From the NCBI RefSeq assembly GCF_009674625.1, contig NZ_WKJQ01000001.1, forward strand, positions 1,240,001-1,304,000: a DNA stretch of 64,000 nucleotides, written 5' to 3'. Every line of letters starts with the position of its first letter. The stretch's first letter is position 1. This stretch comes from Haloferax marinum (GTDB lineage: Archaea; Halobacteriota; Halobacteria; Halobacteriales; Haloferacaceae). Positions 1 through 8,467 of this stretch are shown here, piece after piece. The notes below the pieces were generated by a model. The model saw nothing but the letters and a program-made list of their open reading frames with translations. It was not told where the DNA came from and made no database searches. A program made the translations under genes and the position numbers.

Positions 1-11
1 GGAGTTCGACC

Positions 12-1223
12 ATGACGACCGTTCTCGTGACCGATGGGCAGGGTCGAACCGCGCTCGCAATCGCTCGGTCACTGGGTCGCCACGGCGTGCGCGTCGTCTG
101 TGGTGCGTCGACTCGACTGGCGACCACGTTCGCCTCGAAACACGTCGACGAACGGTTCGTCTATCCAGACCCACGGGTGTCCCCCGACGCCTTCGTCAGC
201 GCACTCTACTCGTACCTCCAGAACAACGACGTCGACGTGCTCCTCCCGGTCGACCACGAGACGACCTACCTCGTCAACCAAAACCGGGGGTTACTGGCGG
301 AACACACGGTGGTTCCAGTCGCCGGTGCCGACTCGTTCGACCGCCTCGTGCGGAAGGATTTCGTGATGGACCGAGCAGCGGCGTTGGGAATCCCACATCC
401 GAAGACGGTCTATCCCACGAGTGCCGACGAAGCAGACGAGTTAGCCTCGGAACTGACGTTTCCGGTCGTCGTCAAACCACGAACGTCGGCAGGGTCGAAA
501 GGAATTCAGTACGTCGACGACCCGTCGACGCTCCGGGAGGCGTACCAGGCAGTGAGTCGGTGGGATTCGGCCCCGATAATCCAAGAACAGGTCCCGAGAG
601 ACGGTCGCGGGATGGGAGCGGCGTTCCTCCGGTGGGACGGCGAGATAAAAGCCCGATTCGAGTATCAGCGACTCCGCGAGTTTCCGCCGAGTGGTGGTCC
701 GTCGACACTCCGCGAGAGTATCCACGACGACCGACTGTTCGAAGCGGGAAAGAAACTCCTCGAAGACGTGGACTGGCAGGGTGTCGCCATGGTCGAGTTC
801 AAAAACGACCCGCGGACGGGTACGCCGAAGTTGCTCGAAGTGAACCCTCGGTTCTGGGGGTCGCTCCACCTCCCGTATCGCGCCGGCGTCGAGTTTCCGT
901 GGCTCTTGGTGCAGTGCGCACTGGGAGAGGACCCCGACCCCGTGCTGATGTATCCCGCCGGTGTTCGCTGTCGGTACTTGCTCCCTGGCGACCTGATAAA
1001 CCTGTTCAGCAGACGCGACAAAGCCGCCCTCCGAGAGTTCTTCCCCCTCGTCGAAGACGGGGTCTACTTCGATATCATCGACCGGTCGGACCCACTCCCA
1101 GCAGTCGTCCAACTCGCCTCGATGGCACGGCAGTCACTCGACTATCTGCCGTCACGGCGGTCGGCACCGAAACCGACGACGGTTATCCCCACCGAGATGG
1201 ACTCGATTACTTCCCGTCGGTGA
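12..1223 (+). CDS. ATP-grasp family carboxylate-amine ligase
   Basis: A 403-aa cytoplasmic protein with the layout of ATP-grasp ligases: an N-terminal Rossmann-like pre-ATP region (MTTVLVTDGQGRTALAIARS), a central lysine-containing nucleotide-binding strand (FPVVVKPRTSAGSKG, about residues 153-167), and a magnesium-binding end (VEFKNDP then LLEVNPRFWGS, about residues 262-285). ATP-grasp enzymes join a carboxylate to an amine or thiol through an acyl-phosphate; the substrate cannot be read from the sequence. The ATG at 12 fits the first beta strand. A gene starts 40 bp downstream on the same strand, so the two may be cotranscribed. Family confident, substrate unknown. Confidence 0.85.
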   Translation: MTTVLVTDGQGRTALAIARSLGRHGVRVVCGASTRLATTFASKHVDERFVYPDPRVSPDAFVSALYSYLQNNDVDVLLPVDHETTYLVNQNRGLLAEHTVVPVAGADSFDRLVRKDFVMDRAAALGIPHPKTVYPTSADEADELASELTFPVVVKPRTSAGSKGIQYVDDPSTLREAYQAVSRWDSAPIIQEQVPRDGRGMGAAFLRWDGEIKARFEYQRLREFPPSGGPSTLRESIHDDRLFEAGKKLLEDVDWQGVAMVEFKNDPRTGTPKLLEVNPRFWGSLHLPYRAGVEFPWLLVQCALGEDPDPVLMYPAGVRCRYLLPGDLINLFSRRDKAALREFFPLVEDGVYFDIIDRSDPLPAVVQLASMARQSLDYLPSRRSAPKPTTVIPTEMDSITSRR

Positions 1224-1263
1224 CAGAACGACTATCACCTCACCGACTGTGTGAATTACCATC

Positions 1264-2148
1264 ATGACTATCGACGTGAGCAAGCAGGTGTACGAATCAG
1301 AGGCGACTGGCTGGCAGCGTGGACTGTACGACGACATCAAGACGACGTTTCGGGCCCCGGTCGTCAACTGGTTCTTCCGGACACTCATGGCCAACCAACC
1401 GGAGTTTCTCCGATACGCGTGGGGGCAACTCAAACCAGCCTTCGAGACACGAGCGTTCGCCCAGTACGAGGTGACGTATCGCGATACGGTTCTTTCTGTC
1501 CTCGAAGACGACCACGCACTGCCACAGTACACCCCAACTGCCGTCGGTGTCTCCCCGGCGGAGTTCCGCGAAGCACGTGGACAACTCGCGACACTCGACA
1601 CGGTGATTCCTCGCCTCGCCTTCGTCTTCGAGCTACTCGACACCGCGCTCTCCGGCGACGCTGTTGGTTCGTCCCCCAGCGAGGGGTGGGAATCGACTGC
1701 ACCCTTCCCCGACCTCGACCGAGAACAGAGTCGGTCGGTCACGATGACTCCATTCGAGGACGTACCCGACTCACTGGCGGATACAGTAACTGCCATTCAG
1801 AACCTTCACGGATTCGACTCGGGCCTCCCGACGATCTACCGAAGTCTCGCCCAGTGGCCGTCTCTTCTCGATACGATGTGGAACGACCTCGAATCGGTTC
1901 TCGAATCGGACGCGTTCGAGGTGGCCTGCGTCTCGTCGTGGTCGCACGCCGAAGCGCACGTCTCGTCGCTCCCCTACACACCGCGACTCGCCCCGTCTGA
2001 CCTCCGAGATATCGGTCTGACCGACGACGACGTGACCGCACTGCAGGAACTCGCCGACCAGTTCCGACACGGCCCCGTCGAGACGGTGCTTCCGGCAGTG
2101 ACGCTCTACGCGAACGTGCTCGGTGCGATTGGCCCGCGACAACTGTGA
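1264..2148 (+). CDS. DehI-like (2-haloacid dehalogenase family) helical protein
   Basis: A 294-aa acidic, mostly helical protein with no signal peptide. It looks like two related halves, each with a PxVxxxFRTLxxxPxFL-type stretch: APVVNWFFRTLMANQPEFL near residues 37-55 and LPTIYRSLAQWPSLLDTMW near residues 188-206. This pseudo-duplication is the hallmark of the DehI family, which in characterised bacteria removes halogen from 2-haloacids. I recognise the family by pattern only and cannot confirm the catalytic residues; a dehalogenase activity here is not established. It follows the ATP-grasp gene closely, which may mean joint transcription. Confidence 0.5.
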   Translation: MTIDVSKQVYESEATGWQRGLYDDIKTTFRAPVVNWFFRTLMANQPEFLRYAWGQLKPAFETRAFAQYEVTYRDTVLSVLEDDHALPQYTPTAVGVSPAEFREARGQLATLDTVIPRLAFVFELLDTALSGDAVGSSPSEGWESTAPFPDLDREQSRSVTMTPFEDVPDSLADTVTAIQNLHGFDSGLPTIYRSLAQWPSLLDTMWNDLESVLESDAFEVACVSSWSHAEAHVSSLPYTPRLAPSDLRDIGLTDDDVTALQELADQFRHGPVETVLPAVTLYANVLGAIGPRQL

Positions 2149-2382
2149 TGACGACGGAGTCGTCGTGTGCTAATACAGCCGTGGAGAGGTAAACGATAAC
2201 ACGACACTTTCCGTTGATACTTCTCACTGAGTTCGACGTATCGCTCGCCTTCGACGCGACTGACGAGAGGTGGGAGAGTGGGAGAGGGTCACCTATCCGA
2301 ACGGGTCTCCCTCGACGCAAAACGCGAGAGGTGTCCAAAACTTCCAACCTATCCTTTTAAACGAAAACTTATAGTTATTTAG

Positions 2383-2388
2383 AATATA
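2383..2388 (+). promoter_or_regulatory. Putative TATA element of the giant surface-protein gene
   Basis: AATATA lies about 28 bp before the ATG at 2414, the usual distance for leaderless haloarchaeal transcripts. It supports 2414 over the in-frame GTG at 2393, which would otherwise overlap the promoter. An additional TATA-like CTTATAGTTA at about 2368-2377 would fit the GTG, so the choice is not final. Confidence 0.4.
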
Positions 2389-2413
2389 CAGTGTGCTAAC
2401 ACGTGTTTTCGGT

Positions 2414-5400
2414 ATGAGAAGAAACGTAGAGATACTCCTTGTAATCTGCCTCACTCTCCTGGTCGTTACTGCACCCGTGACTGCAGTGACGACTGTCGGT
2501 CGGGTAGACGGGGCAGAGTCGGGAGTTGGGGCGGGGCAGAAGGGTGCGCTCGAAGCAGAGACACAGGTCGACGCAGTGTCGAGCGTCGACGCGAGTATTC
2601 TGAACTTCAATCAAGATTCTGGACAGTACGCTCCGGGAGAGACCGTCACTGCGGGGGTCGAAGTCAGAAACACTGGCGACTCGACACACACGTTCTTCGT
2701 CGGTTACAGTGTCAAGGGTCCGAACGGAGAGTGGTACGACAACGACGGGGGGACGGGTCAAACAGTCACACTCGACCCCGGTGAACGGACGTGGATTACC
2801 GTCTCTTGGACCGTCGAGGCTGGCGCACCGGCAGGTTACTACGACGCGGTGACGTCCGTCTGGAAGGAAAGCGACCCAGACAACCTCTACACTCGCCTCG
2901 ATAGCGAAGAGCGGACCAGTTCTTTCGAAGTCATCGAACCCAGTGTCGATGCACAGATTACTACCTTCGACGTCGACGCTGGCGACTATACAGAAAACGA
3001 GAACGTCGACGCGACCGTCCGAATAGAGAACACGGGGAACGTCGAACACACCTACTTCGTCGGCTACAGCGCCCGTGGGCCGGATGGACAGTGGCGAGAC
3101 AACGGTGGGGAGACCGGCCGGACCGTCACACTCGCCTCCGGTGAGGCGAGGTCCGTCTCGGTCGACTGGGACGTCGAGTCGGGTACGCCAGAGGGGTACT
3201 ACGACGCGAAGGCGTCGGTGTGGAAAGAGAGCGACCGCGACAACCTCTACACTCGCCTCGACACCGCCGGTGACAGCAACGCCTTCGAAGTGGTCGAACC
3301 GACCGACGTCGATGCCGAAATCGTCGGTACGAGCGTTGACAGTGGGTCGTACGTCGAAGGAGACACAGTCGACGCGACCGCACGAATCGAAAATACTGGG
3401 AACGTCGAACACACGTACTTCGTCGGCTACAGCGTCCGTGGGCCGGACGGACGATGGTACGATAACGACGGGCAGACCGGCGGGACGGTCAGGCTCGGTC
3501 CCGGTGAATCAACCTACGTCGCCCTGAACTGGGACGTCGAAAGCGGCGCACCGGTAGGAACGTACGACACAAAAGTCTCGGTGTGGAAAGAGAGCGACCG
3601 TGACAACCTCTACACCCGCCTCGACACACAGGGTGACGGAAGTGCATTCGAAGTCGCAGATTCCGTCTCCGTCGACGCGCGGGTTTCCACTCTCGACGTC
3701 GACACCGGGGAGTACCGTGACGGGGACTCGGTTAGGGCGACCGCACGAATCGAAAATACTGGGAACGTCGAGCACACGTACTTCGTCGGCTACAGCGTCC
3801 TCGGACCGAACGGAGAGTGGCGAGATAACGATGGGTCGACAGGGGGAACGGTCAGGCTCGGTCCCGGTGAATCGACCGACGTCACTCTGAACTGGGACGT
3901 CGAAAACGACGCGCCCGCAGGAGCGTACGACGCAAAAGTCTCGGTGTGGAAAGAGAGCGACCGCGACAACCTCTACACCCGTCTCGACACAGAAAGCGAA
4001 AGCAGCGCGTTCAGCGTCGCCGACACGACCACCGTCGACGCTCGTATCACGAATTTCGACGTCGACAGCGGAGAGGTCACCAGTTCGGACCGAATAGAGG
4101 CCACAGTCCGGGTCGAGAACAATGGAGATGTCGAACACACGTACTTCGTCGGGGTCAGTGTACAGGGGCCCGGCGGCCAGTGGAGAGACAACGATGGAGA
4201 GACCGGGACCACAGTAACGCTCGGCCCTGGTGAGTCGAGGAGCGTTTCGACAGAGTGGCGTGTAGAGGACGACGCGCCCGCAGGAGCGTACGACGCGAAG
4301 GTCTCGGTGTGGGAAGAGAGCGACCGTGACAACCTCTACACCCGCCTCGACACGGAGACCGACTACGACGTGTTCGAAGTAGGCAGCCAAACACGTGCCG
4401 ACGCTCGCATCACGGGAATCGAGCAAGAACGTGACAGGCTCGAGCCCGGAGCGTCTGCGACGGTTACTGCGACGGTCGAGAACACCGGCGACGTCGAACA
4501 CACGTTCTTCGTCGGATACAGCGTTCTCGGCCCGAACGGACGATGGTACGACAACGACGGGACGACTGGGAAGACAGTGACGCTCGGCCCAGGCGACTCG
4601 ACCGCTGTCACTCTGTCGTGGGACGTCAGAGAGACCGCTCCAAGCGGAGAGTACAGCACCAAAGTATCTCTCTGGAAAGAGAGCGACCGCGACAGCCTTC
4701 ACACGCGACTCGACAGTGAACGTCGAGACGAATCGTTCGTCGTCGTCGACCCAACTGCTGTCGGCGCCGAGGTCGTCGAGTTCGTTCCCCCATCGGGAGA
4801 GTTCGCCGCCGGCGACGCCGTCGAAGCAACGGCAACCATCGAGAACACCGGCGACGTCGAGCACACGTTCTTGGTTGGTTACAGCGTCCGTGGGCCGGAA
4901 GGGGCGCTGTGGGACAACGGTGGACAGACTGGCAAACCGGTCACGTTGGGTCCGGGAGAGACGGCCACCATCTCACTCACGTGGGACGTCGAAGAGGACG
5001 CACCGAGCGGACCGTACGACGCAGTCGTCGCAGTTTGGGAAGAACGTGACCGCGACACGCTCACCACGAAAGTCGACGCTCGTGAACAGGACGAGGCATT
5101 CACACTCGTGAGACAGACGCCGACGACGACAGGTGGTGGCGTCGAGACGTACGAGGTTCACGTTCGGAGTGATGATGGCCCAGTCGAAGGTGTGACAGTC
5201 GACTTGTTCGGTCCGAGTCGGCTCACTGCCCAGACAAATACGAACGGTGTGGCAGTGTTCGAGAGCCTCCGAGAGGGTGAGTATACGGTCTACGTGACTG
5301 GAAGACAACTCGCCGACGGCCGCTCGAAAGAGGTGAGTATCAGTCCGAACAGGGCGCGGTTGCAGACGACGGTTCTCGCGTCCGTCACCGAGAAGCAAGA

Positions 5401-7468
5401 ACGAGCGAGTCTCGAAGGGAACGTCGACTACTCGTTCCGGTACGACCCTCAGTGGGACGTCGACGTCGAGGTGAAGATATACACCCAGTACGACAGCGCC
5501 ACGGCCGACGTCTCAGAAGACGGGTCGTTCGAATTCGACGAGACGTTCGCTCCCGACAAGCGGTACACCATGCACGTGTTGCTCGACGGAGAGAGCGTGA
5601 GTTACGAACAGTTCAGGCTCAATCCAGGGCCGAACTACCGGCAGGTTCCGATGGTCCTGGACGCGTACGAATACGACCGCTTCTCCAGTCAACAGGCGCC
5701 CAGTTCGGTCATCGAACAGTTCCGAGAACTCGGTAGCCCGACCAAGTCGGCACGTGACAATATCTTCGGAGAGGAGACGAGTTTGCCGCAGGCGAACGAG
5801 TACTGTGCGAACACTCACACGACCGCGGACACCGAGTGTCTCGCCTACGCGAGGCACACCGACCCGCACTTCGACATCATGCTCAGTGCGAGTTCTGCTG
5901 GATTCTACGAGGCGCTTCAGGACACACTCAACGTGGTCAAGAACACCCCACAGGCGATTCTCGCGATGGTTCGACTGCTGAACCCGTTCGAACTCGGAAA
6001 GCAGGTCGCTCAAACCACGATTTTCTTGATCGAGAATCCCGACATCGTCTCGAAGATCGCTAAAAACGCCCCGAAAGCCATCCACGACAAACAGCGGCAG
6101 TACAACACACACCCTCGCGGAACGGAGAAATCGAAGGTGTATTCGTCGGCGTGGTGGGGTGGATACATCGTCTACCAAGTCGCCGAAATCGCCGTCCTTC
6201 GAGGCGGGGGGAAGGCAGTGAAAGCCACGAAATACGGCACGAAAGCTAGCACCATCGCTGGCGAGGCGAAGTCGATGCTGAAGATAGACGCTGGACGAGA
6301 GCTGATTGTTCAGCATATCACCCGCAAATGGCGGGCGAGAAACGGAGACGGGACGACAACGACTGCACTGAGTTCCGACCTCGCGAAGGCGATGGACGAC
6401 GACTCCACGGCGTTGGAGGGAGATTGGGGCCCCGATAAGAAAGACGACGACCTGGGTCCCGACCCCGACGGGAGCGCCAAATTCACCAGTGCGCTGACGT
6501 TCAACGAGAAATACGTCTTCGCACACCTGATGGTCAAAGAAGGCGTCGACCCCGGCCGAATCCAACAGTTCAAACGACTCGCTGGGGCCGATGGCGCGGC
6601 GTTCACCAAGCGGGCAATCGACGAGGGTGACCCAGAGACACTCCGTCGACTCTTCACGATCGACAAGACGGGCGCTGACACTAACTTCGACACCTGGCGC
6701 GTTCAGGTCGCCCGTCGTCTCGCGACGACAGACAGCGACGCGTACCCAGATCTTAAACTGTACATCGACCGGACGTACAGAGTCTCGGACCATCCCAAAA
6801 TCAAGGGCGCAGACAGAAGCGACAGTAACGACCCGAGTATGTTCGAAGCCGTCGACGAGAGTCAAAATGACCACACTCGGTTTACCAAGGCCGCTGCAGA
6901 AGCAGACACTGCGCTTCGGTACAGCGAACGAGACGACGTCACGTACGTCGAACTAAACCCACGAAAGTTCGACGACAGCAAGAAAGACGTCGACGTCCGA
7001 ATCAAGACCGACGACGGGAGCGAAATCTACGCTGAGACCAAACACCTCACGGCCGATAATCTCCTGACGATTCGTGATAACGTCGTGAACATCAATGGAA
7101 AGTTCACGGCGAACACGAGAGCCTCCGGGGCAGACGCCACGATTCCGAGAAGTGCCGAGCGAGTCGGTGAGATATACATCGATTCGAAGGAACTCTCTCG
7201 AAGTGAGGTCCTCGACACGATTAGTTCGACTGTCGAAGCGGCGGACGATGTCGGGATTACTTCGGTGAGGGTCTACTTCAGACGAGACGGGCAGAGTCCG
7301 TTCTCTGACCGGGAACCAGTCGTCGGGAAGTACGATACCGCAGACGGTGAGTTCGAGTGGGAACAGCGCTCCTCGTCTCGATCGATATCGTCCCCCGACC
7401 GACTCGGTGTTCAGATGGTGGCCGAGGTCGCACCGCTACAGACGACGGGAACGCACGCAGTGGCGTAG
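2414..7468 (+). CDS. Giant secreted repeat protein with nuclease-like C-terminal domain
   Basis: About 1,684 aa from the ATG at 2414 (an in-frame GTG at 2393 adds 7). Residues 1-25 are a Sec-type signal (MRRNVEILLVICLTLLVV...). Residues ~57-900 hold seven ~120-aa beta-sandwich repeats, each with HT(F/Y)FVGYS, GPxGxWxDN, GPGES and an ending like SDRDNLYTRLD; they resemble CARDB/APHP adhesion modules. Residues ~909-1086 look like two carboxypeptidase-regulatory/CnaB-type domains. A helical region follows with a hydrophobic, glycine-rich stretch (WWGGYIVYQVAEIAVLRGGG, near 1246-1270). The C terminus (~1490-1684) contains D1527 and E1541-T-K1543 in beta-strand context, as in PD-(D/E)xK nucleases. 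The architecture resembles bacterial polymorphic toxins: stalk, pre-toxin region, effector. The nuclease assignment is inference. A convergent lipoprotein gene ends 11 bp away. Confidence 0.7.
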   Translation: MRRNVEILLVICLTLLVVTAPVTAVTTVGRVDGAESGVGAGQKGALEAETQVDAVSSVDASILNFNQDSGQYAPGETVTAGVEVRNTGDSTHTFFVGYSVKGPNGEWYDNDGGTGQTVTLDPGERTWITVSWTVEAGAPAGYYDAVTSVWKESDPDNLYTRLDSEERTSSFEVIEPSVDAQITTFDVDAGDYTENENVDATVRIENTGNVEHTYFVGYSARGPDGQWRDNGGETGRTVTLASGEARSVSVDWDVESGTPEGYYDAKASVWKESDRDNLYTRLDTAGDSNAFEVVEPTDVDAEIVGTSVDSGSYVEGDTVDATARIENTGNVEHTYFVGYSVRGPDGRWYDNDGQTGGTVRLGPGESTYVALNWDVESGAPVGTYDTKVSVWKESDRDNLYTRLDTQGDGSAFEVADSVSVDARVSTLDVDTGEYRDGDSVRATARIENTGNVEHTYFVGYSVLGPNGEWRDNDGSTGGTVRLGPGESTDVTLNWDVENDAPAGAYDAKVSVWKESDRDNLYTRLDTESESSAFSVADTTTVDARITNFDVDSGEVTSSDRIEATVRVENNGDVEHTYFVGVSVQGPGGQWRDNDGETGTTVTLGPGESRSVSTEWRVEDDAPAGAYDAKVSVWEESDRDNLYTRLDTETDYDVFEVGSQTRADARITGIEQERDRLEPGASATVTATVENTGDVEHTFFVGYSVLGPNGRWYDNDGTTGKTVTLGPGDSTAVTLSWDVRETAPSGEYSTKVSLWKESDRDSLHTRLDSERRDESFVVVDPTAVGAEVVEFVPPSGEFAAGDAVEATATIENTGDVEHTFLVGYSVRGPEGALWDNGGQTGKPVTLGPGETATISLTWDVEEDAPSGPYDAVVAVWEERDRDTLTTKVDAREQDEAFTLVRQTPTTTGGGVETYEVHVRSDDGPVEGVTVDLFGPSRLTAQTNTNGVAVFESLREGEYTVYVTGRQLADGRSKEVSISPNRARLQTTVLASVTEKQERASLEGNVDYSFRYDPQWDVDVEVKIYTQYDSATADVSEDGSFEFDETFAPDKRYTMHVLLDGESVSYEQFRLNPGPNYRQVPMVLDAYEYDRFSSQQAPSSVIEQFRELGSPTKSARDNIFGEETSLPQANEYCANTHTTADTECLAYARHTDPHFDIMLSASSAGFYEALQDTLNVVKNTPQAILAMVRLLNPFELGKQVAQTTIFLIENPDIVSKIAKNAPKAIHDKQRQYNTHPRGTEKSKVYSSAWWGGYIVYQVAEIAVLRGGGKAVKATKYGTKASTIAGEAKSMLKIDAGRELIVQHITRKWRARNGDGTTTTALSSDLAKAMDDDSTALEGDWGPDKKDDDLGPDPDGSAKFTSALTFNEKYVFAHLMVKEGVDPGRIQQFKRLAGADGAAFTKRAIDEGDPETLRRLFTIDKTGADTNFDTWRVQVARRLATTDSDAYPDLKLYIDRTYRVSDHPKIKGADRSDSNDPSMFEAVDESQNDHTRFTKAAAEADTALRYSERDDVTYVELNPRKFDDSKKDVDVRIKTDDGSEIYAETKHLTADNLLTIRDNVVNINGKFTANTRASGADATIPRSAERVGEIYIDSKELSRSEVLDTISSTVEAADDVGITSVRVYFRRDGQSPFSDREPVVGKYDTADGEFEWEQRSSSRSISSPDRLGVQMVAEVAPLQTTGTHAVA
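2584..5115 (+). repeat. Seven tandem ~361-bp coding repeats (stalk domains)
   Basis: The FVGYS-type core recurs near 2694, 3055, 3417, 3781, 4141, 4504 and 4868, a spacing of 360-364 bp (about 120 aa). Repeats 3 and 4 are the most alike at the DNA level (for example near 3480-3510 and 3844-3870), which suggests recent duplication or gene conversion; repeats 1 and 7 are the most diverged. Confidence 0.9.
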
Positions 7469-7479
7469 TTTCCGACTCG

Positions 7480-8133
7480 TCATTCGACGTCGAAGACCAT
7501 CTCTTTGAACAGGTCAGTAGCCTGGTCGGACCTGTACCCACGGACGTCCGATGTCACCACGAAGTAGACCACCCGACCGTGTCGGTCGAGAAGTAGCGTA
7601 TTGTACTCCCCATCGTCGGTCCTGTACGTGACTCTCGTTCCGGAGACGCCAGCAGAGATGTCGGCCTCGCTCACCTGTTTGTTCTCGAATTCGAGGCTAT
7701 CTACGAGGTTTTCCGCGCCTGCTTTCGCACTTTCTCGGTCGGAGAACACGGCGACTGCAGAGAACACCAACTGAGCCTGAGGCGAGTCGTCCCTCTGGCT
7801 CGAGTCCGTAAACACACGCTCGTGTCTGAGTCGGACACCATCGGTATCGAACCGAGTCACCTGACTCTCGGATTCGTTCAAGCGTTCTTTTGACTCACCC
7901 GAGAGCGAGTACGTCCCCGGCATCTCTGCCAAATTGAGTACCATCGACCCAGTCTCGTACTGCTCGATGGTCGGGGTAACCGTGTTGGTTCCACTCGCCT
8001 CTTCGGTCACGCTTTCCGAAGCGCCTCCCTGGCCAAACCCGAATCCACTAAACGCGCTACACCCGGCAAGCAGCACGAGTAGCACTGTCGCCAAAGCCGC
8101 CGTTTTCAGTTGTCCTCGCATACGTCTCCTCAA
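7480..8133 (-). CDS. Lipoprotein of unknown function
   Basis: A 217-aa protein with a lipoprotein signal: basic start MRRRMRGQLK, hydrophobic core and lipobox LLAGC with the acceptor Cys at about residue 25. A Ser/Thr/Gly-rich linker follows, then an alpha/beta domain containing charged surface helices (SDRESAKAGAENLVDSLEF) and the ending DLFKEMVFDVE. It should be anchored on the outer face of the membrane. I do not recognise the family. The gene converges on the giant surface protein (stop codons 11 bp apart), so partnership is possible but not shown; immunity proteins are more often codirectional with their toxins. The ATG four codons later (8121) is an alternative start. Confidence 0.75.
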   Translation of the reverse strand: MRRRMRGQLKTAALATVLLVLLAGCSAFSGFGFGQGGASESVTEEASGTNTVTPTIEQYETGSMVLNLAEMPGTYSLSGESKERLNESESQVTRFDTDGVRLRHERVFTDSSQRDDSPQAQLVFSAVAVFSDRESAKAGAENLVDSLEFENKQVSEADISAGVSGTRVTYRTDDGEYNTLLLDRHGRVVYFVVTSDVRGYRSDQATDLFKEMVFDVE

Positions 8134-8467
8134 CTCGTTAGATGGTTACTCGATGGGGGGTGTTAAGAAATTATGAGAAACCGACAGGTGCTCGGTCGGA
8201 CCGACCTTCGGTTCGGTGTTCGCAGTAGTGGCTGCGCCGACCTGCTCGGCGTCGCCATCGCAGGGGGTTTCGAAATCCTCTAACTCTCAAAAGCGATATT
8301 TTTGAACGCGATTTCCCACACTCAAGTATCATTTACGCAGTTACGCTGATTCTCGAAATGTGCGTTAGAACGCTTCAAACAACTGTAAAAGACCCAATTA
8401 CTGCTGCCTTCCGACGAATCGACAGCACGGTCAAATTTTAAATATGAACGTCTGACAACTCCGGAGT
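8134..8467. other. Non-coding region between divergent lipoprotein and pilus operon
   Basis: This 334-bp stretch separates two divergent genes and should hold both promoters. Its AT-rich part near 8375-8450 (TTTTAAATATGAA at about 8435) is the likely promoter of the pilus operon. Around 8195-8285 is a GC-rich segment that reads open on the minus strand (EDFETPCDGDAEQVG) but lacks a start codon and ends soon after; it may be a gene remnant or an interspersed repeat. No RNA gene seen. Confidence 0.5.

Noticed and set aside
2584..5115. Seven-fold repeat as a mobile or assembly artefact
   Set aside because: The copies are in frame, diverged to different degrees and form complete domains, as in normal repeat adhesins.
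8195..8285. Possible small gene on the minus strand upstream of the pilus operon
   Set aside because: No start codon, an in-frame stop just upstream and no clear similarity; kept only as a note in the intergenic region.
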